Assembly: GCA_038496445.1 (NCBI GenBank)
Contig: JALMLS010000035.1
Coordinates: 46,897 to 110,896 of the forward strand
Origin: Trichosphaerium sp. ATCC 40318
Taxonomy: Eukaryota > Discosea > Flabellinia > Trichosidae
Reading direction: 5' to 3'
Length of the DNA: 64,000 bases
Shown in pieces: positions 44,869-58,616 of this stretch. The notes beneath the pieces were generated by a model. The model had not been told where the DNA came from. It worked only from the letters and a program-made list of their open reading frames with translations, and made no database searches. Position 1 is the stretch's first letter; each line of letters begins with the position of its first letter. The translations under genes and the position numbers were made by a program.

Positions 44869-47800
44869 ATGGTTGTGAAACCAACTCTCCAAGTACGTAA
44901 TCTAACGATTTCCATAGCAGGATAATATAAAGTACACTGTACAAGTACTGTACGCTTTCAAGACCGATAAAGGCTTCTCAGTTGATGCTGGCGATGTTTG
45001 CAGTGTAACCGATGACAATGTACATAAGACGACCGCAAACTAGTTTATATCATCAAATTATTGGCTTCAAGATGTTTAACATCAAATTAGAACGATTGGA
45101 TGCTAGTATGGAAAGGAAAAGGCGCTGAACGCGCTGGTTGGGTGCCTAGAACTTATTGCAGGATACTAAAAGGCAAACAAAAAATACTGCGTTAATGCTA
45201 ATTTTGACAAAGGCTTCAGTAAAGCACCAACAAGCGCGCCCAGGAGGCTAGGTATGGCATTTATTGTTATTCTAAATCTTGTCATTAACGTGTGACAAAA
45301 GTGTGGACGCATACAAAGAAAGTGACCCTAAGCGGTAAGCGCCAAACGGCGTCTAGCATTGTATCCATAGGAAACGACGTTTGGGTTGGGTTGTCGGATG
45401 GAATGATTAAAATCTTCTCAAGAGAGGTACATGATACGTATTTAGTTATAAAAACACTCTCAAACGTAAAGTAATACCACTTTACGACTTAAAATGGAAA
45501 AAGACTGCAACATGCTTTTTTGAGCCTTTTTTTTTCTTGTGTTTTTTTCGGAGGAATCTTGTTTTTGCGTCTCTTCAGCGCGTTTACACTCTATAGGGCA
45601 CAGAGCTTAACGAATTTCGAGTTCACAACTCAGCTATCAGTAGTATGACTTATGTCAATGAAATTGTATGGGTAGTGACAGATGATGGATCATTATTCCT
45701 GTATACACCTGGAGTACGTCTCATGAAAAAAATATGTTAATTACGGAATATTTTTTTGAATAATTTCCTGTTTTAGCATTACAAAAAAAGAAAGAAACTG
45801 AAGGTGTCTAATGGGTTGATAAGCGTAGTTATACCTTCAAGAGATAGTGGTGGTGTTATTGTCGGCGATTCTTCGGGTACCATCACATGGCTTTCGGAGG
45901 TACCTTTTTTTTCTGTTTTTCTTGCTTCCTTCTTGTTTTTTCTCTTTTCTCTTCCTCGTTCTTTGCTGGGAAAAAAATCCAGACTACATAAACAACAACT
46001 ATACGCATAATTACAAACCGGAAAAGAATCATGATCTATTTCCTATTTGCAGCGCACCTGAAGAACAAAAACCATTTTGATTTCCTTGCTAAGCAACTAT
46101 TTGTTATTCACGTTTAATAATAGAACTACGAAAGTGTGGCCATCACACATGTCCAGGATGAACAACCTGTAACTGCATTAGCAGTTAAACAAGTGAAAGA
46201 CTTTAAAAAGACGGTCCTATGGGTAGGATCTAACTCTGATATTTACGTATTTAATTATTCAACAAAACAAATCCTTTTCAAATTCGTAGCTCACAAAGGT
46301 AAACAATCAACTTCTTTCAATCAAAAAAATCGACTAAAAACACTTGATAGGTATCGTAAATGATATAGTGATAATGGGTGACTACTTCTGGACGTCAGGA
46401 GACAACTCAATTTTGGTGTGGAACTCAGGGGTATGCAATCTTTTCTCTTCTGTTTTTCAGAATAGTAACGCCCTTTCTTAACTCTTATTAGGCGCGAGAG
46501 ATAGCACATTTCAAAGACCATAATGGTCGTATAACTAGCCTTGCCGCCATTGATGATCACCACGTCATCAGTAGCTCTGCAGATAATAGTATGATAGTGT
46601 GGGCTGCTCAAGTATGTTCTTTTTTTTAGCTGGTATTACAAGAACTCACATCGCTCCTATTAGTCCCGTAAAAAACTCCAAACACTGAAGAACACTGATC
46701 ACGCTGTAACTTGTGTTACTCTCAACGATGAAACTATAATTGCTTGTACGTATACTGAAGGGACAAGAAAAAAAAAACCTCACATTCACTGTGCTTTCAA
46801 AGTAATGTTTGCATTCACCATGTTGTTTACCATCAACTTTGCAACAATTTTAGGACTCTTGCTACGTTGAAGTCTTCTTTTGTGCTAATGTTTGTATACC
46901 AATAGGTCATGCTAACCAAACTATTTCTTGGTGGAATACCCCAGATTCTCTTCTAAGGCGTACAGATGAGGAAAAGCAGATTGTTGCATTGGCAATAACA
47001 CCTAAACGCAAAAAAAAGCACAGAAAACAAAGGTCTGTTGTAAGTCCCGTAGAAGATGCTGAACAGACCCAACCAAATTCATATAAGAGATCCTCAAATA
47101 AAAAGAAGAAATCAAATGAAGCACAAGATAAGCACTTACAACCAAAAGACGAAGCACACCGTAAAAAAACTAGCAAAAAAGAAGTGAGTTTTTTTCTAGT
47201 CAAGCACTCTCTTTTATTCTTCTTTCATGCTCTTTTTTCGCAGTGTCTATTGTTTTTCTTATTTCTAATATTTACTTCAGGATAAAACGGACCTTCCACC
47301 AACTCTACCACCTAAACCAAGGTAACTTACTCAGCACTCTTGTCGAACTTTGTTGGCAGAGTTTTTTTGTTTTTTGACTATCCACCCTTATTGAACAAGT
47401 GTTTGACTTTTTTTTCAGTCACTTGCCTGCTCCTGAAATAGTAAAGGTTAAGGGTAAACAAAAGAGAAAGTCAAAACAACTAGTAAAACAGCAGCAAGCA
47501 ACGAAAAACAACAACGAACCAAAACACCAAGATTCTTTAGTAGCAGTGAAATCGGACACTGTCAAACGTATTGATTTATCACGTGATAAACCACGTCGTG
47601 CACTTGATAGTGTATTCAACCTAGTCGATCCCAAAAGCCTTGATCCAGCACTCTTAGGTGCGCCAATACCTAAACAATTCGTTCCTGGCGCAAAGCGTAC
47701 TGGTGCACCTGAGGGAGGTCTTGCATCAAAAATGCATCATAGATTTACATCCAAAGCGGAGCAAAAATGCGAAGAATCTTCATCTCATTCTGTTCCAAAG

Positions 47801-49015
47801 GTAGAACGCGAGATTCATCAACATCCTCGCTTAGGTTTCTCTAAGAGTATGGAAGAAGCTTCAGTAACATCTCTAGAAGATATGTCATCATCTCATTCTA
47901 GTGATGAGCTTAGTGATCCTACAAGCAGTGAAGAGATTATCACTGTTGTTAGACCTGTAACTCGTATACCTATTCCACGTATGACTGTTTCAACACGACC
48001 AAAGTCATGTCCTCGTACTATTGGAGATGTTCTCTCTGCTGCAGCCAAAACTCCAAGGAATTCAGTAAAACGAAATATACCACCAAGACATGCACCACCG
48101 CTACCACCGACAAGTCCTGAACCTGAAGTTGAACTGACTCTTGCAGAGCTCAACAAGGTTCTATGTGCTAACTTGGTACCACCGCCTTCAAATGAAGTCA
48201 AGCAACCACCTAGCTTAAGTATATCAAGTATATCAAGTACTAGTAGCTCGATGAGTAAGCCTAAACCAATTGTGGTAGATCTTGAAAAGAGTACGTCAAG
48301 TTAACTATTTAAACCACCTTGGAACAAAAAACACCATTTCACACAAAAAAAAAGTCACGTGAATCAGAATGCTCACCACCATTTGTTTTTATCACTAATG
48401 TCGTTTACTTCATCACTTTGGGTTTTTCCTTATAAATACACGTGTGTTTCAAGTGAAAGTTAACTGGATTTTTTTAGTAGGTGCTCGGCCAGCACAAAGG
48501 TCAACAAGTGTAAATCTAAGAAATATACCTTTGTATCAAACAGCACCTGTTGAAGATGACTCCGATGAGGTTTATATACCACAAATGATGCTAGCTGGTC
48601 CTCCTGAACTTGCAGTGCGTATGGACCTTGCAGATTATACTGTACGACACTTTAAGGTGTTTGTGGAGTATCAAAGTACTACACATAACCTAGAGTTTAA
48701 GTGTAAGGACCTACACACATTTACCAATGAGGTACGTTCTACTAACTCTACCTTGTTGAATTTTTTATGAAGCACCCTGCCTGCACCGTGTGAAGGTTGT
48801 TTTTTTGTTTGATGACTTCAAATAGTTGCTATTACTTTTTTTGAACTTGTGCTTGTGTCTTATTGCTTGTATTTTTTTAGGTTGCGTTAAGACTTGGTCT
48901 TATGGCGAAATTTTCTATGGAGTATTATGATGATGAAAGAGGCGATTGGCCTTCTTTGGTTGTGCTTAATGAAATACCAAATAAAGTACGATTACGTGTC
49001 GTACCACCCATGTAA
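44869..49015 (+). CDS. SH3 domain-WD40 propeller protein with ubiquitin-like/PB1-like C-terminus
   Basis: ATG 44869 (MVVKPTLQ) joins an SH3 domain: YTVQVLYAFKTDKGFSVDAG (about 44940-45000) and DWMLVWKGKGAERAGWVPRT then YCRIL (about 45093-45165). Then a WD-repeat propeller with blades ending near ASSIVSIGNDVWVGLSDGMI, ISSMTYVNEIVWVVTDDGSL, GGVIVGDSSGTITWL, FKKTVLWVGSNSDIYVFNYS, DYFWTSGDNSILVWNSG and DHHVISSSADNSMIVWAAQ (about 45330-46610). A lysine-rich linker (KRKKKHRKQRS) and a long Ser/Pro-rich part (47400-48300; PPRHAPPLPPTSPEPEVE) follow. The C-terminus (PELAVRMDLADYTVRHFKVF, ALRLGLMAKFSMEYYDDERG, IPNKVRLRVVPPM) looks like a ubiquitin-type beta-grasp fold, possibly PB1. The stop is TAA 49013-49015. 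It is likely a cytoskeletal or signalling scaffold. I do not know this combination in a named family. Confidence 0.65.
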
Positions 49016-49348
49016 TATAAAAATAAAATAATAAAAACGCGTGCTTTGTACAAAAACAAAAAGGTACTCACAATACACTCCAGATAAAAATATGCGACAG
49101 TAGGCGAATATAACGTTGTTCAGTGGTAAATGTGTTGGGCATTACACGCAATCAATAAGTCAGTGGACTAGCTATACACGAATCAACCTATGCTAACTAT
49201 GGACGCTTTGGTTAGTATTGCACAATCTAAGGAAAAGAAGAATACTGTTGTCCTTCAATGTCGTTTTTTTGTGAATCAAAAGAAAAAGTCAACCAAAAGT
49301 CTGTAATTGTGTTTAGTTTTACATAAAATAGTAAGCCTATAAATAACG

Positions 49349-50488
49349 ATGCACGCCTGGGACTCCATAACAGACCCTAATGAGATACTACCGAAGCATT
49401 TATACTTGTCTAATGCACGTACTGCGTCCTGCAAAGACACTTTGAAGAAATACAACATAAAATACATTGTAAATACAGCAACAGAGATACCTAACTACCA
49501 TAAAGACGACAATACGTTTGTTTATCTTAATTTACATCTGGAGGCACGTTTTCCAACACAAAATCGCTTTACGCGTCTAAAACGCGTATTGACGCTATAA
49601 CCTAACGATTGCGATGGTTTTTAATATCTCTGCGTCAAACTTCGCCGTTAACGTCTTGCTTTATAGGATGATGAAAACGAAAGCCTAAACAGTCACTTTG
49701 ACAAGGTTTGTGCACTGATTCAAAAAGCTAAGGAAGAAAACGTTGGCGTTCTTGTACATTGCCAAGCTGGGATTTCAAGGTACGCAACAACTGTAGACTT
49801 TTAATAAACAATGTCGTCTATTGATGGCGTAAAACATACCTTCCGATTCGTCGTTGGAGTTCCTGACAAATGATAAGACTGTAATCTTGTTTTGACTTAT
49901 TTGTTTGACTAGATCCTCATCATTTGTTATCGTTTACCTCATGCGCCACAATAATATGAATCTCAAAAAAGCTTACTTACACACATTGGAAAAAAGATCA
50001 CAAATCTCTCCTAACCAAGGTACCATACCATTGACTCTAGAATTTGCATTATATTTTGTGTGAAATTAATGAGTTGTTTTGTGCAACACGTGTAAGAAAG
50101 TGGTCTTGACTGCCTTTTGGCATGTATTAAGCTAGACTTCCGTATACTAAAGGCACTTAATCACGTGATTACTTAGAAATACAACCAAAACAAATTTCAG
50201 AAAAAGTAACACATTCTTTCTCTTTTTTTTTCAACATTACTAAATTCTTGTCACAATAGGCTTTTGGAAACAATTGTGTATCATTGATAAATCACTCTAT
50301 GGTGTTGAGTCTTTCCAGTTGAAGGATTATCACGTGCAATACTTGGTATGTAGTCACTTGATTGTAGTAAACTAACCAGTACGCAGATTGACATGGGCTT
50401 TTCAAGAGATAAAGTAGAAAAAGCGCTTAAAACAAGTCAAGGCAATGTGAATTTGGCGCTAAACGCATTACTTAGTGGACAAATGTAA
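49349..50488 (+). CDS. Dual-specificity phosphatase with C-terminal UBA domain
   Basis: ATG 49349 (MHAWDSITDPNEILPKHLYL) begins a dual-specificity phosphatase: LSNARTASCKDTLKKYNIKY, IVNTATEIPNYH, LNSHFDKVCALIQKAKEENV and the active-site loop VLVHCQAGISRSSSFVIVY (about 49750-49930; HCX5R with the catalytic Cys and Arg both present, split by an intron). Then NMNLKKAYLHTLEKRSQISP and an exon containing FWKQLCIIDKSLYGVE. The last exon reads IDMGFSRDKVEKALKTSQGN then VNLALNALLSG, a UBA domain that binds ubiquitin, ending at TAA 50486-50488. It would remove phosphate from Tyr/Ser/Thr of MAP-kinase-type targets, perhaps ubiquitinated ones. The gene is convergent with the TMEM131 gene. Confidence 0.85.
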
Positions 50489-50874
50489 AAACAATACTTT
50501 TTGTTCTTTGACATCGCTGTAATAAATACTTTCATATTAACACCACTGTTGTATATTATTCAAACAATATCTACATGTACAAACTGTATTTAACATACCC
50601 ACATGTTAGTCATTACGTCTATCATAAGGCTTACATTGTGATATTAGAAAATTTGTATGTCCATTACATACCAAAAACTATTTGTTGAAATAAAGTCACT
50701 AGGTGGAGCATCATTTGATGATAGTAAAGGTAACAATGCGGTGAATTTACACGAGGAATCTAGTACATTTATTTTGGACTACATTACACTCATTTTGTGC
50801 CATCTAACGACGGGACCAGAAATACGGCACTATATGAAACACATTTTTGATTTCATCAAACAGTTAAGCAGAAA

Positions 50875-53800
50875 TCAGGAGCTTTGGTTTGAACCAAAAT
50901 TAGGGAACATAGAAGAGAAAGAGCCATTGAACAATGAGGAATCATTTCGCTCTTCCAATACAGTAGCATTGGAACCTTGCTGCATATGAGGAGGACTTTG
51001 AGCCTCTTGCCTCTGAGACTGATGAGAGAATAGTCTATTACCAGTACCAGAGAACAGATCATAAGAACTACGATCTGGCTGGGTAGGAGAAGAAGATTGG
51101 CGTATGGAACCAGGTGCTCTACTACAAGAAAAATTAGCAAGGAGACCAAGCGCAGAAAACCAAAGGGTGACACATGTCGTTGGTTTAAACAAAAAAAAAG
51201 TTCGTCTACTTGTACGTACTTTACGTATGGAGCACCTACTCTACCACTGCCAATAGGAGCTGATGGTGGAGAAGAACGGAGGGGCTGTTGGGTAGGTTCT
51301 CGTGAAGGAAAGAAACGGTTTGGGAATGAGAACAATGAGTTCTGGTTAGAATCATCTTGAGGAGGAATATTTGGGCGCTCATGTCCATGACCACGTTGTA
51401 CATTGCCATAAGCTGTTGGTCTATTTGTAATTGCTGACAAACGATCCCAGTGAAGCGGCGAATGGCTAGAAGCACGTTGAAGTCCATCACCAATTGTACC
51501 AACTTGACGAGAGGCTAAAAAGGACGTGAGAGGTTAATACTAAGCAAGTAGCGGTAAGTATCTACTTACCATTAAAAGGATCGAAATCGCCCATTCTGCC
51601 TAAGGCTGGCATTTGCTGAGGGATTCTAATGGGTCTCTGTTCGTGAGCGTTATGATCTACAACATATGGTTCTTGTCCGTATTCTCCATAAGCGTAGCTA
51701 GTAGCTCTGCGCATCGCGGGATTCTCAAGAAGCTGTGGTTGTACATAACCGGAGTTCATTGAACCCAAGTTAACGTCCGGTGAAACACCAAAACCAGTAC
51801 TCTGAGAAACATGTCTCTGAGGTGGGTACGCTTGCGGTTGTTGCTGATAACGTTGAGAGTCTGCGGAGGTATGTAAAGAAGGAGGAGAACGCTCACGTCT
51901 AAGCACATCGGTTAGTGGCGGGTTTTATCGAAAAGGAGTTTTCCACAGTTGTAGTTCCGAATTAGTTGAAGTACCTTGTAGACGCAAATGTTGGCCTTGG
52001 TCCTTCCTCGGAATGCCTCCGAAGCACAGCTACCGGTTCCACCTGAGGATTTTTAGGTTTCTGGGCTTTTGGAGGTTCCCTTCTAGGCTTAACCTTTGGC
52101 TTGAGCTTCTTCGGTGGAGAGCCAGGTGGTGAAGTAGTAGGCTTCTTATCCCTAGACTTTCGCAGCTTCTTAGACTGAACCGAGTTAGATACAGTGGCGG
52201 AAGGTGTAGTAGTAGCCTAAAAACAAACGATAAGTATTCAACGAAGAAAGAAGAAAAAAAAGGTCACCAATCTTTACCTTGGTCAAATCGACAACTTGTC
52301 CTCTCTTTGGTCTTACAACAGACACTGTCGTGTTCTCAGGCTTCTTAGCCACATGTCGCTTTGTCACCTTGGCAACCACAGGAGGTGATGTTACCTTCTT
52401 AGTAATACCTGTCGTAGTTGTAGGCTTTGGCGACCTACGTTCACGCTTCACTGGTTTGGTTGGTAACTGAGCGACTGCTATCTTCTCTATAGACTTGGTA
52501 GTCTCCTTCACTACAGGCTTTACCTTCGGCTTCCTTTGCTTCACTGCACTAACGACCTTGGGCTTACGCCTAACAGGTTGCGCTGTGGACTCTACTTTGG
52601 TATCTGGTTTAGTGCTAACAGCTGGCTTCGATTCTGCCTTTGCGGGGACCTCCTTTGTCACTTGAGGTGATCCACTTGACTTAGTAGCAGACGCCTTGTT
52701 CGATTTCTTGTTGGATGATGATGACTGGTTTTGCTTTTGTTGCTTCTTTGATTTTGTATTCGATGCATTAGGTGGTGAACGTGTTGTACGTTGACGAGGT
52801 TCCTTTGGTATAGCTCGGAGTCTAACATTAGGGTTTTTCTTCTTCGCTTTCTTCAAGGTTTCGACAACAACAGGTCGTTCTATTGGCTCCGGTGTTTTGA
52901 TGTGTAACTTATCTGGTTTGGAAGAAACAAATCGCCGTGGCCCTCTTATACCTCTATTACCCTAGAAACAGTGTAAGAAAAAAAACGGAATAAAAAATTT
53001 GCTTGCTTTTGATGAAGGCTAGCTAATTTACCTTTGAAAGGGGTGTCAAGAACTCATGCAGTACAAAAACTGCCACAAAAAAGAAAACAGCAACAGATCC
53101 CATCATTATTAAGTTATGCATCGAATGACTCCATGGAGGCGCTGAGCGTCCCTAAAAAGAGAATAAATGAGGTTGTACTATAAACTAGTATATTTTGTCA
53201 TAGCATAGAATGAGGGCAAACTAGTCCATAATGACACTTACCATAATGCTCATACATTTAGTCAGCGTTGCAGACGGTGCTTTCAAGAGCAGGTTAAACC
53301 GCTGAACTCCATGTGAAGTAGATACATATAAATCACGCTTCACAAGAGCCTCCGAAAAATCGGGTTTCAAATGAAACGTAATAGATACATTAATGAACTT
53401 TCCAGGAGCCAACGTAAATCCATTACACTGATTAATGGTGTAGCCATAAGCAGAACTAAATATAGCATAAGTACAGCAATAAAAAGCGATATGAGATCGT
53501 CCAACACCATAAGTGATTGGTTTTTCTTTGCGGAAATATTTGAATGACTTGATAACTTACCATTTACCGTTAATGGTGAGTGCTTCTACTGTTAATGGCA
53601 TGTTTCCCAGGTTATGTGCGCGGAATTTATGAACTATATCCACTCCTCTCTTGCGATTACTTGTTCCAACAGTTTGAGTTTCGGTGTCTGGTGAGATACT
53701 ACAAAAGGGGGAAAGTTGTGCTGTTGTCAAGTTAAACAATAGAAACTTTTCTGTTACATCAAATACAAAGTTGCCACTACCACCCTAGAATTACAACATG

Positions 53801-56800
53801 TGAGAATTTAAATTATATGGCAATATGGCGTTAACTACGTACTTCTCCAGAGAGCATAAGAGGTTCCATTATAGTAAGATTGTTCTTTACAAACAATGTC
53901 GCATTAAGCTTATTGTATGTTGAAGGATTATAATAGATCGGTCCAAGAGACGCATTAGCTCGAGGTTGAACAGTTACAACCTGTTTAAAAATACATTAAT
54001 AAGCTTGGCTCGCATAGTAAGGAAAAAAAGGAAGGAAAAGAATTTCACTTATCAATCAACAGAAAAAGTTCAAAAAAAAAAGAAAGAAAGAAATGTACCT
54101 TAGTTGCGCCTGGTACTAAATAAAACGCAGAGCTATTACGAGATGGAAGGTTACAATTATCAGCTTCCTTAAAATCAACCAAACGCGCAGCGATGGGTTT
54201 ATTCGAAGGATTGTATATCCACACTTCCCGAGGAACAGAAGACTCAATCTACAAAAAATAGGTAAACTGTAGTAAAAGAAATCAAAACAAACCTGTGTCA
54301 AGCCAAAATCAATATTCTTATCAACGATAATAGAAGGTTCGGCTAATGCTGCAACTGCTGCAAAGCTACTGTACCCCATGGCTATGTTTGTATTTACAGT
54401 TAGGGTAGCTCTAATATCGCTTTGGCTATCTTCAATATTCTACATAAAGCGCTTAATAAAATAAATCGTGTTCACTGAATCCTGCGTGTCAAAATGAAAA
54501 ATGAAATTACCTTCCATAGTTCTCTACGTTTTTCTAATATATCCAAGTCACTCAATAGCAGGGGATCAGCAACACGTGACAAATCAGTAGTATCTTGAGG
54601 AACCATATCTTCACCAAAATCTTTCTTGTTTGGATCAAACACAAGTGTACCAAGAACACCTGCACAATGTGTTAGTGTTACTCAGAAAATGAGATAAAAT
54701 AGCGCAAGTTATTGACATACTCATGGTGTTAGGTGCTATTGTTGCATTCTCTATTTTTGCAATGAATCTAGGATCCGATGATGTAATAGAAATTACTTTA
54801 ACAGCATTGGAGTATGTAGATGTTACGTTAATACCTACACAAAAACAAGTGAGAAAACTTAACAATACTAGTTTACTGATATCTTACGTTTCGCCTCAGT
54901 TTTACCAGGGAACGCTGGTGGAAAGTGAGTCACAGCTGGATTAATTGTAAGTTCTCCAGCCATGGCTTGGTAATGAACAGAAATAGTCAAATTCTCAAAT
55001 GACGTAGAAATCAGAATAAACCCATCACGTTCCTCCTGTTAATGACGTTAGTTTACCAAAACCACAAAGGATGTTAAAACCTACCTCCTCATCCACTCTC
55101 AATTCTAGAGTAAGTATAGCAGAGTTGCCTGGCGCCAATGAGAAAATATCCGTTTTATCATCACTATCATCAACTGTTGCATCCATGGACGATGTTATTT
55201 CCTGACCACGGCTCCTACTCATTGCGTATCCATTTGAACTCCAAATACTATCAAGTTTCACACGGAGACCAGGTATATCTGTAATAACAGATAATACAGA
55301 GAGAGTTACAGGGTTATGATTTGTAATATTTATCGATTTACTTTGAACATCCCTTACACCTACAAAAACACAAAGAGATGAGTAAAACAACAAAACAAGG
55401 GTTTGGTTTTTTTTGAAATCTTTTCCCGCCTGGAGTATTAATTAAAAGGTGATGTGTACCTGTTACACCATAATCTATCTTATCACGCGGCTCGTCAATG
55501 TGACCAGCAACCGTCCAGTTTAATTTTCCGTGGTAGACGTGAAGAGGAATAGACAATGTTGTAGCATTTGTATAAAAATTCAAAGCAACGCTGTACATCA
55601 TATCTTCCGAATCTGCAGTAAAACCAATAGCCATAGCCTTCCATGTCTCACCAGGACCAACCTAAAGCAATACATCAGAGATAACTCTACGTAACAAATA
55701 GGTGAAGAAATAGAAAAAACAGCATACCAAGGTACTAGACGTGAAATTATGAACAGAAAAATGAGAATCTTCTATTTCGGCTGCATAAAATACTAGAGGC
55801 ACAGAAAACTTGTTTGTAATAACAAGATCTTGATACTTGGTCTCAAAAGGAGGTCCCTCTACCGCAAACGTTGTAGCAGATAAACTATGCCATCAGGTCA
55901 GTATTGAGAATATGAAAAAAGAAGCAAACACCACCAGGTAGAAATAGTTTAATGTAATGATGTTGAGTGGGTTGGGTTTTTTTTTGTTTGAGTACGGGTG
56001 TTGCAAGAACAGCTGACGCACCATCCAATAGAACCTACAACTACCTTGCCTTTATACAGGATTTCCTAGAAACGAAGTATCAGTATAATAGGTCCCCTAC
56101 ACACGATTTCCCGCGTACCATACGCCTATTTATTGGTTGACTGTGGTTTGTCCTTACTATTACTTTACCCCTGAAATCACCCTTAGTTAGCGCTGTATAA
56201 CTCACATTGGCTATCAATTCTTCCTTGCCCGCCGCCAGTAACATTGGTTTAAAATCAATAGATACTGATTTGTCGTCATTTACAAGCGTTTCAAGATGCT
56301 CCAACTAATAGTAAAGTACGTTAGCAACACAGTTGAAATCGTGCACAATTTTTTCACAGAACACAGCTCGCAAAGTAATGGTTGATTACGGAGCTAAAAG
56401 AATCATAAAAACTACAAGCACCTACCATAACATTGCGTTGTCCAGAATTCAATAAGTAAAGCGGAATAGTCTTTGTTTCACCAAGTGACGTTAATGTACC
56501 ATAATCAAACTCTTCGGGCGTACGGTGAATGCCACCTATAGGATCTGTCAATACAAAGGGACAGTGTCGAAACACGTTTAAACCAAAGAGAAAAACTAAA
56601 ACAGAAAAGAAAACATAGCCATAACTGTACCTTGCATAACAACAACCTCCACGTGTATGATCAACTTGTCCTTGTTTGTAATCACATTCACGAAACCCTG
56701 GTATTTACCAGGCACGTGTGGACTATCCGAAGAGAAGTTGACGTTGATGATAGTCTTCTTCTTGCGTGGTGGTATAGTCCACAAAGATTGCAAAGCAGTT

Positions 56801-58616
56801 TCATCAGGTGGTAGAGATAAATGTAAAAACCCTCCTGAAGTGTAAAGCTATTTTTAAATTAACAGTAAGTACTCGTATTACGTAATCTTGGTCTTTTTGA
56901 AAAGCAGAAATTAAAAGGAAAGCATAAAACGCGCTTTCTATAAAATTTTTTTGATTTGTTCACAAACCTCTTCTACTTTAAGCTCTTCTGAGTGCGGGTT
57001 ATATATCTCGATGACAGGGTTGTAAGATCCAGTAACTGGAAGTTTAGCTCCAACAAGAGGCTTTACTTTATACGGATTGCGAATACCGCGCCTATTAATA
57101 ACACATTACGTTAATATAGATATTATGCCAGAATATGCGATCAATAGCAGGAAATAGTAATAGCTCCTTTATCTAGCTCGTAGATGTAACAAGTAAAATA
57201 ATAAAAAGATGACAAAAGCCAACTAAAAAAAAAATTGACAAAAAACTGCTGGCGCTTAGTTTGAGTTCCTATGTGGTATTTTTTTTTTGATGAAGGTGTT
57301 CAAAGCGTACCCTTTTACAGTGTATGTTACGCGACCAATATTGGTTTGTATTACTAACTCTGCGTCTTTGATGCTTCCTATCGATCGCGGTAGAAACACA
57401 ATACGTACACTGGCATTGCCTCCAGGCGGTACAACCTGAGAAAGTATTGAGCAATGCAGTACTAACGGCGGGTTTTTTTTTAATTCTTGGTTAATTGAAC
57501 GTACAGACTGCTTTAAAAACGTCTGATGATGGAAATGCGGGCTGTCAGTACTAATTTGCATCAAATATAAATCTTCTTCCTCTGAAGTATTTATAATCTC
57601 TATATTCTCTACAGCAGGAGTGCATATAGGCCTGTCGAAAAAAAAACGCCATAAGTACAAGACCGAGAATGGATAGTTGGATTGTGGTTCTGAGTATTCT
57701 CTGAAATCTCAATTTTGTTCGTTGTAGTAATTCAATTGCGAACCTACACACGCCAATGCGTTGGACAGCGAGGTTTTTATAAAATTATGTAATAATTCTT
57801 TTTTGATTTTTTTTTTTGTAGTCTTTGAAAACGTATTCTGTACCTCTCTTTAAAATCAAGTTCAGCTGGTTCTATGCGTATGAATACATCTGATGGAAAC
57901 TGTTTGGCATTGTTACCAAGCTCACGCGGTTTAATAGGCCTGCTATAAGTGGGGGTGAGGCTATTTTTTTTTTTTATTTGATTTAAAAAAAGTGACGTTG
58001 ACAGGTCATAAAAGGACATACCCAGCCTTTGGAAATTCTTTAATGATGTCCACGGTGATGGTGGACGTTGTAGAAGCGGTAGCCTAGCAAGGTTTTTCAG
58101 TAAAGCCAAGATCAGCGAAGAAGGAAGGTTTCTAGTTTGCTTTTTTTTGTTTATTGTTGTTTTTTTTTTTTTTTTTTCGTACCTTGGGCTGTTGTTTGTT
58201 CACCCTGCGTGTTAGCGGTACAGGACCAGAATTCGCATCTTCCAGAATGTAGTGATTATGAAGAGAAAGTGTGGTCTCCTCTATATTACGCGCAACATAT
58301 TAGTAATCAAAAGATGGACAAATTGGAACCAAAAAAGAGTGTTTAAACGAAAGAACCATCGATAAAAAAGGAGGGTTTGTTGGGTTCTTTCGGCAATTTA
58401 TACTGAACAACCGACATCATACAGCGTATTAGCTCTGTATTTCATTGTTACTGGTATACACAACACGCCCTCCGCTAATTTAAACAAAATGAGGTTTTTT
58501 AGCTTACCAGACCAACCTATAGATCCCACTTCTCCGTTTACGTTGTCTATGCACGAAATCGTGGCAATAAAGAGGCCAAGAAGAATGGCCCCATACAGAG
58601 TTGCACAGCATGTCAT
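50875..58616 (-). CDS. TMEM131-like type I membrane protein with ASH/PapD-like repeats
   Basis: Start chosen at ATG 58616, because the longer frame begins at a TTG. It gives a clean signal peptide (MTCCATLYGAILLGLFIATI). About 20 exons encode beta-sandwich repeats. The most diagnostic is HRTPEEFDYGTLTSLGETKT followed by IPLYLLNSGQRNVM (about 56430-56540), matching the FGTL..LLNSG block of TMEM131. Other pieces are PPRKKKTIINVNFSSDSPHV, VVPPGGNASVRIVFLPRSIG and GFTADSEDMMYSVALNFYTN. A membrane segment (LIMMGSVAVFFFVAVFVLHE, about 53060-53120) is followed by a very basic tail (52185-52860; many K/R/P/T) and a Gln/Pro/Ser-rich end to TGA 50875. TMEM131 proteins sit in the secretory pathway and, in animals, help collagen export through an ASH-type luminal part and a TRAPP-binding tail. 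The cargo here is unknown. Confidence 0.8.
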
